The notes: generated by a model not told the origin, from the letters alone. Positions 1-6,738 are shown, counted from the stretch's first letter. The stretch: 9,968 nucleotides of DNA from Planctomycetota bacterium (GCA_021106775.1 JAIOTL010000201.1:1-9968), one strand, 5' to 3'. Translations and numbers: made by a program.

Positions 1-1
1 C

Positions 2-340
2 GCGCGTTGGACGTCGTTTCATGTGCGTCAGCTTACGAAATCGATTCAGGAAGCGATTCTGAAACGCGGGTTCTCGCTGATTGAGGTTATCAGCCAATGC
101 ACCACGCTTTATGCCCGAAAAAACAAACTTGGCGATGGGCTTGACCTGATGAAGTTCTACAAAAACAACTCGAAAGTGGACCACAAAGCGAATTTTGACG
201 ATTTGGTGATTAATTTTCAGGAGCAGATAATCTGCGGTAAATTTGTCGACCGCGAAGCACTGTCATATATTGACCGATATAATGAACATATGCAGGAAAT
301 GTTCGGCACAAAATTCACCAATTATCCAATATCAAAATAA
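2..340 (+). CDS. korB: 2-oxoacid:ferredoxin oxidoreductase beta subunit, C-terminal part (KorB-like)
   Basis: Partial gene; the reading frame is open to the left edge, so only the last 112 residues are visible. The first visible residues read ARWTSFHVRQLTKSI, followed by GFSLIEVISQC and RKNKLGD. This is the usual order at the end of the thiamine-diphosphate-binding beta subunit of 2-oxoglutarate (or related 2-oxoacid) ferredoxin oxidoreductases. The family oxidatively decarboxylates a 2-oxoacid to acyl-CoA and reduces ferredoxin, acting in the cytoplasm with an alpha subunit and often gamma/delta subunits. The GTG at 23 is an internal valine codon, not the start, because the conserved ARWTSFH stretch lies in frame before it. 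The ThDP-binding region and the alpha subunit would lie upstream of the window. The family match is clear from the motifs. The exact substrate (2-oxoglutarate versus branched-chain or other 2-oxoacid) cannot be decided from this tail. Confidence 0.85.
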   Translation, partial: ARWTSFHVRQLTKSIQEAILKRGFSLIEVISQCTTLYARKNKLGDGLDLMKFYKNNSKVDHKANFDDLVINFQEQIICGKFVDREALSYIDRYNEHMQEMFGTKFTNYPISK

Positions 341-522
341 AGACGTGTAGCTGCGAAATAGCACAATACAAGCAGTTGTAAGATTGCAGTTCGTCCATAT
401 TTCATGCCTAATCGATTTCATTGCAAATTAATAGCAAAGTACACATAATTTATCTGGCAAACGCCTGCAAAACGCTAACTATCGCTAAATCGATGCCTTA
501 GGTTAATCTAAACATTGTAAAT

Positions 523-592
523 GGTGGCACAAGCATCCCTGCCTGTGTTTAGCAACAATGTCATCATTGACAGGCAAGATGCCTGTCCTACC
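523..592. repeat. GGTAG-type palindromic repeat, copy 1 (degenerate)
   Basis: Two inverted arms. The left arm (523-547) contains GCATCCCTGCCTGTG and the right arm (568-592) contains GACAGGCAAGATGCCTGTC followed by CTACC. The arms are roughly reverse complements of each other, and the right arm also folds on itself (GACAGGCA/TGCCTGTC). A second, better preserved copy lies at 5411-5475 with the same arm order and similar length. This copy has lost the exact GGTAG left end (GGTGG here). The repeat is most likely a non-autonomous dispersed element; no transposase is associated with it. Confidence 0.75.
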
Positions 593-613
593 AATATTTT
601 CATTGTAGATAAG

Positions 614-651
614 CCTGGATTCTTCACTCGTTACACTCGTTCAGAATGACA
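614..651. repeat. Single-arm relative of the GTCATTC/GGATTC repeat family
   Basis: The stretch begins CTGGATTCTTCACTCG and ends CGTTCAGAATGACA. Its ends are the same CTGGATTC...GAATGACA ends that delimit one arm of the four composite elements further right. The middle differs: two ACTCGT direct repeats replace the GAAA- or CTTGA-loop hairpin. It is a lone arm, followed by a run of T at 653-660. The T-run follows no strong hairpin, so I do not call a terminator. Confidence 0.6.
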
Positions 652-741
652 ATTTTTTTTATTTACCGTGTCCCTAAATGCAACAAATCCAACCAATAGT
701 GCATAAACCGTAATTATTAACACAATTTATAGATTTTATCA

Positions 742-770
742 TTGAAAAAATTCTTTTTATGTGATATTAT
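742..770 (+). promoter_or_regulatory. Strong sigma70-type promoter for the 812-1511 gene pair
   Basis: The -35 box TTGAAA (742-747) and -10 box TATTAT (765-770) are separated by 17 bp, with a TGA just before the -10 (762-764) that fits an extended -10 element. Transcription would begin near 777, giving a leader of about 35 nt to the ATG at 812. The -10 lies over an upstream GTG at 761, which rules that codon out as the start. This is the best promoter by eye in the window. Confidence 0.75.
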
Positions 771-811
771 TATTATTAAACATATCTAATGAAGAAAAAA
801 GGAAAAAATGT

Positions 812-982
812 ATGAGTAAGGAAAGAAAAAAAACAGCAAGTTTACAAGAAAGCAAAAATTATCATAGCCAAGACACTATTGATGCCAAGGCTGAAGCTTT
901 GCTTTCAGATATAGGACAACGTTTAAATTCTGGTGAAAAACCAAATCAACAAGAACCTGAGAAAGATAACGAAAATGAGTGA
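812..982 (+). CDS. Small charged hypothetical protein (56 aa)
   Basis: I do not recognise this protein. It is hydrophilic and rich in Lys, Glu, Gln and Asn (begins MSKERKKTASLQESK, ends EPEKDNENE), with no membrane segment, no cysteine pair and no obvious DNA-binding motif. A short middle part (about residues 22-37, around DAKAEALLSDIGQRLN) could form an amphipathic helix. The start at 812 is chosen because AAGGAAAAA lies at 799-807, at good spacing, and because the only longer in-frame start sits in the -10 box. It is the first gene of a two-gene unit: the next gene starts at 975, eight bases before this stop codon is complete, so translation is probably coupled. Base composition is much richer in A+T than in purF or guaB, as in its partner. 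It is probably a real gene given its promoter, ribosome site and overlap; its function is unknown. Confidence 0.6.
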   Translation: MSKERKKTASLQESKNYHSQDTIDAKAEALLSDIGQRLNSGEKPNQQEPEKDNENE

Positions 983-1511
983 AAACTGCTGGAATTTAGT
1001 TTTTGCTTTAATTGCATCCATCGGTGTAATAGTAGCACTTATGCAACTTTGTAAAGCTAATAAGACTTTCTCATTAAATGTTATGCAAAATCTTGATCTT
1101 GAATTAGTTAAACAAAGTAATGCAATTTTAGAGGCTTTTAAAACACTTGAAACATTAAACAGTAAATCTGAAGATTATGTAAAAAAAGCAATTCAAGATG
1201 AAATAATTGGAAAAATGGAAAATTATGGAAACATTGCAGAAAGACTCTTAATCAACTTAGATAAGAGAATTCTAAAATCTCGAGATGTTAAAAGTGCTTT
1301 TTGGGCAAATAGTTTTCGTACTATTCTATGGGGAAAGTTCAAAATAATCATCGGTACAGACAGCTTTGAAAAGAAATTTCCAGCTTTGACAAAATATTGC
1401 AAAAAATGGGAAAAAGAAGATAAAGAGTCGGTAAATCAAACTCCAAATACTTCAAAGAAAGAACCACCAACTTTTAATTCTGCAGACATATTTAGTTTAG
1501 TGGGATATTGA
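975..1511 (+). CDS. Membrane-anchored hypothetical protein (179 aa)
   Basis: I do not recognise the family with any confidence. One N-terminal transmembrane helix (about residues 8-25, NLVFALIASIGVIVALMQL) is followed by a soluble, largely helical domain (about 30-150) rich in Lys, Glu, Asn and Ile, and a low-complexity tail with Lys, Pro and Ser (about 155-170). The layout of one N-terminal helix plus a helical domain loosely recalls DUF4760-type proteins, but this is only an impression. The start at 975 is preferred over 933 because the extra 14 residues are hydrophilic and would place the helix away from the N-terminus, and because ATG 975 overlaps the stop codon of the upstream gene. The ribosome site is weak (GAGAAAG at 959-965), which fits coupling. 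The 3' end overlaps the 3' end of the - strand aminopeptidase by 20 bp. The gene is very AT-rich compared with its right-hand neighbours, suggesting acquisition. Confidence 0.7.
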   Translation: MSENCWNLVFALIASIGVIVALMQLCKANKTFSLNVMQNLDLELVKQSNAILEAFKTLETLNSKSEDYVKKAIQDEIIGKMENYGNIAERLLINLDKRILKSRDVKSAFWANSFRTILWGKFKIIIGTDSFEKKFPALTKYCKKWEKEDKESVNQTPNTSKKEPPTFNSADIFSLVGY

Positions 1512-3537
1512 GTTCCTCGGTGCCGGGGAGGACAAAACGTCCGTCGCGTATGATTTCAATGCTCTCGCCATCCTTCGTGATTGCCGAGATGAAATCCAGC
1601 CCGTCGTACGGCAGCGTAATATCAATATGCTTGTTCGTGTACGCCTCGTTGATATTCTCCTTGCGCTTGGCGGTTTTCTCGTTCTCACGTGCGATTATCT
1701 CCTTCTTATCCGGATTATAAACCGGCCTGTCCTCATCCCACGAGAAACAGGTGTCGCCGATGGCAAAGTGCGGTCCCATCTTCTCCACAATGAGAATCGG
1801 CAGAATATCCACAATGTCGTATTTCCGCGCAATCGCATATGCCAGAGTGTTCGTGCCAATGGCAAATTCACCAACCGGCAGCGTTTTATGAGGGAAAAGC
1901 AGGTTTTCCTCGATAAATTTCTGGTTCTTCTCTGCATCTTCGTAGTTTTTGCATGAATAATCTTCGACGAATCCGTCCTTGAAGTTCAGCTTGAGGTCTT
2001 GATAATTGTAGGAATTTAGAAATGCGTTTTTGACGTGCAGCACACCCTCGGTGCCGGTTAATTGCGGACTTGTGAAAACTTCACCAACCGGAATGTTGAC
2101 ATCTGCAACACAATTGACAAAAAGCGTCTCCTGTTCCGGGTTTTTCAACGTCTGCATCTTCACGCGAATGTCTGTCTCGTTCTCACCCTTACCTTTGACA
2201 TGAACGAAATCAGCCTTGTCAAGCGCATCAATGATAAACTGCTGAATCCTGCTGTATTTCTCGTTGCTAAGCATATTTATCTCACACGTCTGCTCGAAAA
2301 TTTCCTCGAATCTATCACCGATTTCCGGCGTCGGGAACGCGATAATCGAAAAACTTGTCTCCGCGCTTGGTACAAATTTCTCACTAATTTGAGATATTGC
2401 GACATTCATCTCGCGAAACATCTTCTGCTGACTTTCGTCCAACTTTAAATTCGCATCCTTAGTTGCAGGTGTAAACGGATTATCACCGAATTTATCGAAA
2501 AATACAGGTCCAGAGAACATCGATAGATTATCATTATAAAGGTTCAACGAGGTTTCGTACGATTTCATGAATTTCTCGACGAATTCCGCATTGATGTAAA
2601 GGGCATTGTCAAACTGATGGTCATGCTGATACTGCTTGTTTATGCTGGTTGAGAACGCGTAATTAATCAGAACTTTCAGGTTTGCTACCTCAAAATCCTT
2701 AATAAGCTGACGTATCAGACGTTCCTGCCCGATATTATAATACACAAGCACTGTCGATTTTTTCGCAATATCCTTGTTATCGTTCTTGAAACCGAGGATA
2801 TAAGCATCAACTATGAGCTTAGATAGTGTTACAATCTTTTCAGCGGGATAGGCGAGCAGGAAGTTGGCGGTCTGAATCTCAAAATCACTGATGCGGCTTC
2901 CAACATGAAAAAGATAACACAGGTCGGTAAGGTCAGCATCTGCGATAATATCGCGGTAAAAGCTGAATTCAGGTGAAAATCGCTCCTTAATCCTGATATT
3001 CTGATCAACCGTTCTATCGCTTTGTTCAACTGAAGTTACGAGCTTTTTCATGTTTTCATAATCAAGCATATTTTCTTTGACAAAATCGTACAATTTGACG
3101 AAAAGCTCGTTGTATTCTTGCATCGAGCAAATTTTATGCATGTATGCAAAACTAATATTTCCGCGAATTTTGACATAGAAAAAGGAAATTAGCTGACCGA
3201 ACTTATCACCGAAAACATTTACACAATACTCAGGATTTGCATAACTCGTCATGTAATTGTTGGAAGCAAGTTCGTTGTATAGGCTTTTGTTTTCTTCGTA
3301 AAGCTCCTCGAAATTTAAGCTATTTACGTATTCCGCACTATGAACCTTCTCAAAATTTGCAAGTTTAATGATTAATGCTGCAGCATGATTAAAAAATTTG
3401 AAATATTCAATCTTCTCGTCAGCTGGATTCACTTGTGCTGAGCGGATATGTATCTCGCGAATCCTGGTCAACGTTGCTTCGTATTTTTCCTCAATACCGG
3501 CATTAAACTCCTGATAAAACTGCTTTGCGTTAAACAT
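1492..3537 (-). CDS. M29-family metallo-aminopeptidase, long form (681 aa)
   Basis: Predicted cytoplasmic leucyl/aminopeptidase of the AmpS/aminopeptidase T (M29) family, which uses a dinuclear metal centre to remove N-terminal residues from peptides. Visible family motifs, all in the C-terminal 200 residues: GEVFTSP with Glu486; VGEFAIGTN with Glu557; EKMGPHFAIGD with Glu585 and His590; and HIDITLP with His637 and Asp639. Order and spacing match the known metal-ligand set (Glu, Glu, Glu, His, His, Asp). The family's usual length is about 370-410 residues; here roughly 270 extra residues, helical in character and without recognised motifs, precede or are woven into the catalytic domain. The Tyr expected about seven residues after the first His is not evident (Cys597 at that spacing), and about 16 extra residues lie before the HID motif. 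The start is fixed by a strong AGGAGG-type site just upstream (complement of 3540-3547). It is a single gene, tail-to-tail with the AT-rich pair. No signal peptide is seen. Confidence 0.82.
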   Translation of the reverse strand: MFNAKQFYQEFNAGIEEKYEATLTRIREIHIRSAQVNPADEKIEYFKFFNHAAALIIKLANFEKVHSAEYVNSLNFEELYEENKSLYNELASNNYMTSYANPEYCVNVFGDKFGQLISFFYVKIRGNISFAYMHKICSMQEYNELFVKLYDFVKENMLDYENMKKLVTSVEQSDRTVDQNIRIKERFSPEFSFYRDIIADADLTDLCYLFHVGSRISDFEIQTANFLLAYPAEKIVTLSKLIVDAYILGFKNDNKDIAKKSTVLVYYNIGQERLIRQLIKDFEVANLKVLINYAFSTSINKQYQHDHQFDNALYINAEFVEKFMKSYETSLNLYNDNLSMFSGPVFFDKFGDNPFTPATKDANLKLDESQQKMFREMNVAISQISEKFVPSAETSFSIIAFPTPEIGDRFEEIFEQTCEINMLSNEKYSRIQQFIIDALDKADFVHVKGKGENETDIRVKMQTLKNPEQETLFVNCVADVNIPVGEVFTSPQLTGTEGVLHVKNAFLNSYNYQDLKLNFKDGFVEDYSCKNYEDAEKNQKFIEENLLFPHKTLPVGEFAIGTNTLAYAIARKYDIVDILPILIVEKMGPHFAIGDTCFSWDEDRPVYNPDKKEIIARENEKTAKRKENINEAYTNKHIDITLPYDGLDFISAITKDGESIEIIRDGRFVLPGTEELNIPLN

Positions 3538-3576
3538 ATCTCCTCCTTAGGCTGTGCCAAGCAAGTTTCGTAGGGT

Positions 3577-3658
3577 TGTCATTCCCGTGAAAACGGGAAT
3601 CCAGCGAATACAAGAGAAAATTAGTATTACTGGATTCCCAATCAAGTTGGAAATGACA
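3577..3658. repeat. Composite hairpin repeat, copy A
   Basis: Terminal TGTCATT...AATGACA inverted ends enclose two hairpin arms. The left arm (3577-3604) has stem CCCGT, GAAA loop, ACGGG. The right arm (3630-3658), read on the - strand, has TTCCAA, CTTGA loop, TTGGGA. Both arms end inward with CCAG/CTGG. It lies in the divergent gap between the aminopeptidase and purF, probably within or near the aminopeptidase leader. Related copies are at 5298, 6722 and 8437. Confidence 0.9.
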
Positions 3659-3703
3659 GTTCTATGAACCCTTAATACTTTCTTGTCTAAGCACTAGTTT
3701 TGA

Positions 3704-3731
3704 TTGCATTTTACTATCTTTTTGCTAATAT
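3704..3731 (+). promoter_or_regulatory. Probable purF promoter
   Basis: TTGCAT (3704-3709) and TAATAT (3726-3731) are spaced by 16 bp, placing transcription start near 3738 and a leader of about 36 nt before the purF ATG. I see no purine-repressor-like palindrome or long leader compatible with a purine riboswitch. Confidence 0.5.
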
Positions 3732-3773
3732 ACGAGTTTTCACCCGTGATGTTTACAGAAATTCGAGGTTTCA

Positions 3774-5288
3774 ATGTGTGGTGTTGTCGGTTTTTTTTCG
3801 CTTAAACAGAAGTTTGAAGCAAAAAACGTGATTTATGACAGCCTGTTTGTGTTGCAACATAGGGGACAGGATGCAGCGGGTATTGTAACATTTGACGGCA
3901 GTTTTCACACGGTCAAGGGTTTGGGCTTTGTGCGCGAGGTTTTCAGTGACGGCAAAAAACTTAAGACATTAACGGGAAGCCTTGGAGTTGGGCACACTCG
4001 ATACAGCACGACAGGTCTTGGGCTTGATGAAGACGCTCAACCCTTTGTGGCTCATTATCCTTACGGCATTGCTATGGTGCATAACGGGCAGGTTGTGAAT
4101 TTCCAGGAACTACGGAAAAATCTGCGATACAATGCGAAATGGCATATAAATTCAGGCTGCGATGTTGAAATCATCCTCGGCGTTTTCTCAGATGAACTCG
4201 CCAAACAGAACGTTTCCGTTGAAGATTTATCTTTCGAGCATATCAAAAAAGCGGTAGAGGGTGTTTACAAGAAAGTTCGAGGCGCATACTCGGTGGTTGG
4301 CATTATCGCGCGTAAAGGGATTTTCGCGTTCAGAGACCCGCTTGGCATTCGTCCGCTTGTGTTCGGCAAGCAAGAAGTAAACAGCGATACACGGTATATG
4401 TTCGCTTCAGAATCTGTCGCGTGTGATATTTCCGGCTTCAGCAGTTTCGAGAACGTAGAACCCGGAGAAGTTGTGTACATCAATTACGAGGACGAATTGC
4501 ATCGCGAAATCGTTGCTGAGAAGTCGCAAAAAACACCTTGCATCTTCGAATACATATATTTTGCGCGTCCTGACAGCATTATTGAAGGTATTTCCGTGTA
4601 TAAAACAAGGCTTCAGCTTGGTGAATTGCTTGCGAAAGCATGGCTTAAGGAAATGCGAGAGAAAAACCTTGAAATGCCGGATGTTGTCATTCCAGTGCCT
4701 GACACGTCGCGACCAGCTGCGGCGATGATGGCATCTGTACTGAACAAGCCATATCGCGAAGGATTGATTAAAAACCGTTATATCGCTCGAACTTTTATAA
4801 CGCCGGGTGAGAATAAGGACAGACGAAAAATGGTTCGGCAGAAGCTGAATCCGATAAAAACAGAATTTCAGGATAAAATCGTGATGCTCGTTGATGATTC
4901 CATCGTTCGGGGCAATACTGTGCGTGAGATTATCAAAATTGCGCATGATATGGGTGCTCGCAAAGTTTATTTCGCGATTCATTCTGCACCCTTGAAGTCG
5001 CCTTGCTTCTACGGCATTGATATGTCAACCAAAGGTGAGTTTATCGCAAGTAAGTTCAAACTTGATATCGACAAAATTTGTGCAGATATTGGCGCAGACC
5101 ACCTGTTTTACATGAAAATCGACGATATGATTAAGGCTGCCAAACACAGTAACCCAAACATTGAGAACTTCTGCACCGCCTGTTTTTCCGCTGATTACCC
5201 GACGCACGACATCGATGAGAAGGTTCACACAGAGTTTCAGCTTGACCGAGAAAAAGCCACCTGCGCCTACAAAAAATCCCTCGAATAA
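3774..5288 (+). CDS. purF: Amidophosphoribosyltransferase (504 aa)
   Basis: Catalyses the first committed step of purine synthesis: PRPP plus glutamine gives 5-phosphoribosylamine. The N-terminal class II glutamine amidotransferase domain (about 2-240) starts MCGVVGFF with nucleophile Cys2, and includes LQHRGQDAAGI and HTRYSTTG. The phosphoribosyltransferase domain (about 260-465) carries the PRPP loop VMLVDDSIVRGNT at 370-382. Four cysteines (Cys256 in CIFEYIYFARPDS, Cys411 in CFYGID, Cys467 and Cys470 in FCTAC) match in context and spacing the [4Fe-4S] ligands of the Bacillus subtilis-type enzyme. This suggests an iron-sulfur, oxygen-sensitive form. Unlike the Bacillus enzyme there is no propeptide: Cys directly follows the initiator Met, and no upstream in-frame start exists. 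The ribosome site is CGAGG at 3764-3768. Length is normal. It is a single gene, not in a pur operon here; guaB lies nearby on the other strand. Confidence 0.97.
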   Translation: MCGVVGFFSLKQKFEAKNVIYDSLFVLQHRGQDAAGIVTFDGSFHTVKGLGFVREVFSDGKKLKTLTGSLGVGHTRYSTTGLGLDEDAQPFVAHYPYGIAMVHNGQVVNFQELRKNLRYNAKWHINSGCDVEIILGVFSDELAKQNVSVEDLSFEHIKKAVEGVYKKVRGAYSVVGIIARKGIFAFRDPLGIRPLVFGKQEVNSDTRYMFASESVACDISGFSSFENVEPGEVVYINYEDELHREIVAEKSQKTPCIFEYIYFARPDSIIEGISVYKTRLQLGELLAKAWLKEMREKNLEMPDVVIPVPDTSRPAAAMMASVLNKPYREGLIKNRYIARTFITPGENKDRRKMVRQKLNPIKTEFQDKIVMLVDDSIVRGNTVREIIKIAHDMGARKVYFAIHSAPLKSPCFYGIDMSTKGEFIASKFKLDIDKICADIGADHLFYMKIDDMIKAAKHSNPNIENFCTACFSADYPTHDIDEKVHTEFQLDREKATCAYKKSLE

Positions 5289-5297
5289 TTGAGGTTG

Positions 5298-5376
5298 TGT
5301 CATTCCCAACTTGATTGGGAATCCAGAATTATCTAATTCGGTAAAATACTGGAGTCCTGCTTTCGCAGAAATGACA
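5298..5376. repeat. Composite hairpin repeat, copy B
   Basis: The left arm (5298-5326) has TCCCAA, CTTGA loop, TTGGGA. The right arm (5349-5376), read on the - strand, has CTGC, GAAA loop, GCAG; it has lost some outer pairing (TTCTGC opposite GCAGGA). Ends are TGTCATT and AATGACA. It begins 10 bp after the purF stop codon and may serve as the transcript end, although no T-run follows. Confidence 0.9.
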
Positions 5377-5410
5377 CACAAAACATTCACGGATGTATAA
5401 TTACAGAAAT

Positions 5411-5475
5411 GGTAGAACAGGCATCCCTGCCTGTTTATATTGATACTGAGTGTCAGGCAAGATGCCTGACCTACC
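5411..5475. repeat. GGTAG-type palindromic repeat, copy 2
   Basis: Begins GGTAGAACAGGCATCCC and ends GCCTGACCTACC, so the outer ends are perfect inverted GGTAG/CTACC and the arms carry ACAGGCATCCCTGCCTGT and TCAGGCAAGATGCCTGA. Each arm is also internally palindromic. It has the same architecture as the more degenerate copy at 523-592. Confidence 0.8.
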
Positions 5476-5611
5476 GATAATGTTGCAAAACTAACGTTTC
5501 TGTGTATTATGCAGGTTATGAAAAAATCGGTACAAAAATCACTTCGCTAAACAATTCAGTCTCAAAATCGGGAAATTGCGAAATTCTGTAATCTTCTTAC
5601 AATTAATCGTG

Positions 5612-5617
5612 TATAAT
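5612..5617 (+). promoter_or_regulatory. Consensus -10 box upstream of the CD225/DUF2752 pair
   Basis: TATAAT exactly matches the sigma70 -10 consensus and lies 31 bp before the chosen start at 5649. No good -35 box is present at 16-18 bp, so the promoter may be weak or activator-dependent. Confidence 0.45.
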
Positions 5618-5648
5618 TTATCAATTAGCTAAATTTATGGAGAAAAAC

Positions 5649-6257
5649 ATGCCTATTAACATCAGATGTCCTCATTGCAATCAAGGTTACTCGGTCAGCG
5701 AAGACATGGTCGGAAGGTCAATTGTCTGCAAGAAATGCAATAATATGATAATGGTTCCTGACGTTAAACCTTCTGAACAACCTGGCTTTTCAGATAAAGG
5801 TTATGGCACTGCACCGTCGAATCAGCCTCAGGGAGTTCCGCCGCAGCAACAGATGCCACCACCTCAGCAATATCAGAATCCGCAGTTTCAACAAGGACAG
5901 AATCCACCACCGCCATATCAGCAGGGACAATATCCGCCACCACCACATCAGCAAGGACAGTATCCACCTCAACAATACGGTTATCAACAATATGCACCGA
6001 TGCAACATCAGGTTAATATTCCCAACAATTTGGTCTGGGCAATTCTCTCGCTAATTTTGTGCTTCTGGCCTACAGGAATCGCCGCAGTTGTTTGTGCTGC
6101 CAAGGTTGATTCACGAATTGCAATGGGCGATTATGCAGGTGCAAAGGAAGCAGCAAGAAAATCTAAAAAGTGGTCTTGGATATCCTTCATTGTCGGTATT
6201 CTCTTCACCTTGCTTTACTTAAGCTTTGTTGGTTTCATTGGCGCAGCAGGATTTTAG
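5649..6257 (+). CDS. Zinc-ribbon plus CD225/dispanin-like membrane protein (202 aa)
   Basis: Three visible parts. Residues 1-36 form a zinc ribbon with CPHC (Cys7, Cys10) and CKKC (Cys27, Cys30), starting MPINIRCPHCNQGYSVSED. Residues about 45-122 are a Pro/Gln/Tyr-rich, probably disordered linker with three 10-residue repeats at 81-110 (QQGQNPPPPY and variants). Residues about 124-202 hold two hydrophobic segments (about 127-150 and 177-198) around a short polar loop with AKVDSRIAMGDYAGAKEAARKSKKW. This last arrangement matches the CD225/dispanin (IFITM-related) domain. The start at 5649 is chosen over the ATG at 5637 because GGAG (5639-5642) lies six bases before it and the zinc ribbon begins at once. 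It is followed after 13 bp by a DUF2752 gene, probably co-transcribed. It likely sits in the cytoplasmic membrane with the zinc ribbon and linker in the cytosol. The biochemical role of bacterial members is not established. Confidence 0.82.
   Translation: MPINIRCPHCNQGYSVSEDMVGRSIVCKKCNNMIMVPDVKPSEQPGFSDKGYGTAPSNQPQGVPPQQQMPPPQQYQNPQFQQGQNPPPPYQQGQYPPPPHQQGQYPPQQYGYQQYAPMQHQVNIPNNLVWAILSLILCFWPTGIAAVVCAAKVDSRIAMGDYAGAKEAARKSKKWSWISFIVGILFTLLYLSFVGFIGAAGF
5889..5978 (+). repeat. Three 30-bp in-frame coding repeats
   Basis: Three consecutive 30-bp units encode QQGQNPPPPY, QQGQYPPPPH and QQGQYPPQQY in the linker of the CD225 protein. The units differ mostly at third positions, so the protein pattern is kept better than the DNA, which suggests an old duplication under coding constraint. 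Confidence 0.85.
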
Positions 6258-6270
6258 AATTTAATCACTC

Positions 6271-6738
6271 ATGAAATTGATTTTTACACAATCTGATAGG
6301 ATTTCCACAAAACGCAGGATAATCACAGGTGCTGTGTTGTTGGTTGTTGCCTTCGTAGCATTATTCTATGCTGTCGATTATACTTTTTTCGCCAAGTATA
6401 AACCGCCTTGCGTTTTCAGAGCTATTACCGGTTTGTACTGTCCGGGATGTGGAAGTTCAGGTGCTGTGCGTGAATTATTAAGCGGGCACATTTACGCGGC
6501 GTTCCGGTTCAACATGTTCGTTGTAATTGCAATGCCGTTTTTGTTATATTTTTACGCAGCAAAATGGATTGAAGTCTGCATCGGCAGGACGATTCCGCGC
6601 ATTGTGCATTCACGCAGATTCATATTTACAATTGCTGTGCTGATTCTACTTTTCAGCATATTACGAAATTTTTCGATTGAACCTTACAATTACCTCGCTC
6701 CAACGGACATTTTCAACACTTTGTCATTCCCAACTTGA
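6271..6738 (+). CDS. DUF2752 membrane protein (155 aa)
   Basis: Three hydrophobic segments (about residues 20-38, 79-97 and 117-131). Between the first two lies the family signature CVFRAITGLYCPGCGSSGAVRELLSGH (Cys47, Cys57, Cys60, Gly61), the hallmark of DUF2752. The family's function is unknown; the paired cysteines suggest metal or redox chemistry near the membrane surface. The gene starts 13 bp after the CD225-domain gene and is probably in the same operon. No strong ribosome site is visible, so translational coupling is likely. The natural end of the protein has been altered: the last five residues (LSFPT) and the TGA stop codon lie inside the hairpin repeat that begins at 6722. The core domain looks intact, so the protein is probably functional with a changed tail. 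Confidence 0.82.
   Translation: MKLIFTQSDRISTKRRIITGAVLLVVAFVALFYAVDYTFFAKYKPPCVFRAITGLYCPGCGSSGAVRELLSGHIYAAFRFNMFVVIAMPFLLYFYAAKWIEVCIGRTIPRIVHSRRFIFTIAVLILLFSILRNFSIEPYNYLAPTDIFNTLSFPT

Larger units (their letters stand above)
341..741. other. Gene-free stretch with two degenerate repeats
   Basis: About 400 bp between korB and the promoter of the next gene. I see no convincing reading frame, tRNA or rho-independent terminator behind korB. It contains a GGTAG-type inverted repeat (523-592) and a one-arm relative of the GTCATTC repeat family (614-651), listed separately. The rest is AT-rich and featureless to the eye. Confidence 0.7.
5289..5648. other. Intergenic stretch between purF and the CD225 gene
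   Basis: About 350 bp without a credible gene. It contains a composite hairpin repeat (5298-5376), a GGTAG-type repeat (5411-5475) and, near its right end, a probable -10 box (5612-5617). I see nothing in 5476-5605 beyond AT-rich spacer. Confidence 0.7.

Noticed and set aside
653..660. T-run after the 614-651 repeat as a rho-independent terminator for korB
   Set aside because: The preceding sequence has direct repeats of ACTCGT rather than a stable hairpin, and it lies over 300 bp after korB.
669..685. GTGTCCCTAAATGC resembles the TIR end GGTTGTGTCCCGTAAGT
   Set aside because: Only a short core matches and there is no inverted partner nearby; a chance match is likely.
4407..4982. 191-codon open frame on the - strand inside purF
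   Set aside because: It is antisense to a strongly conserved gene, lacks a ribosome site and shows no recognisable protein pattern; a shadow frame.
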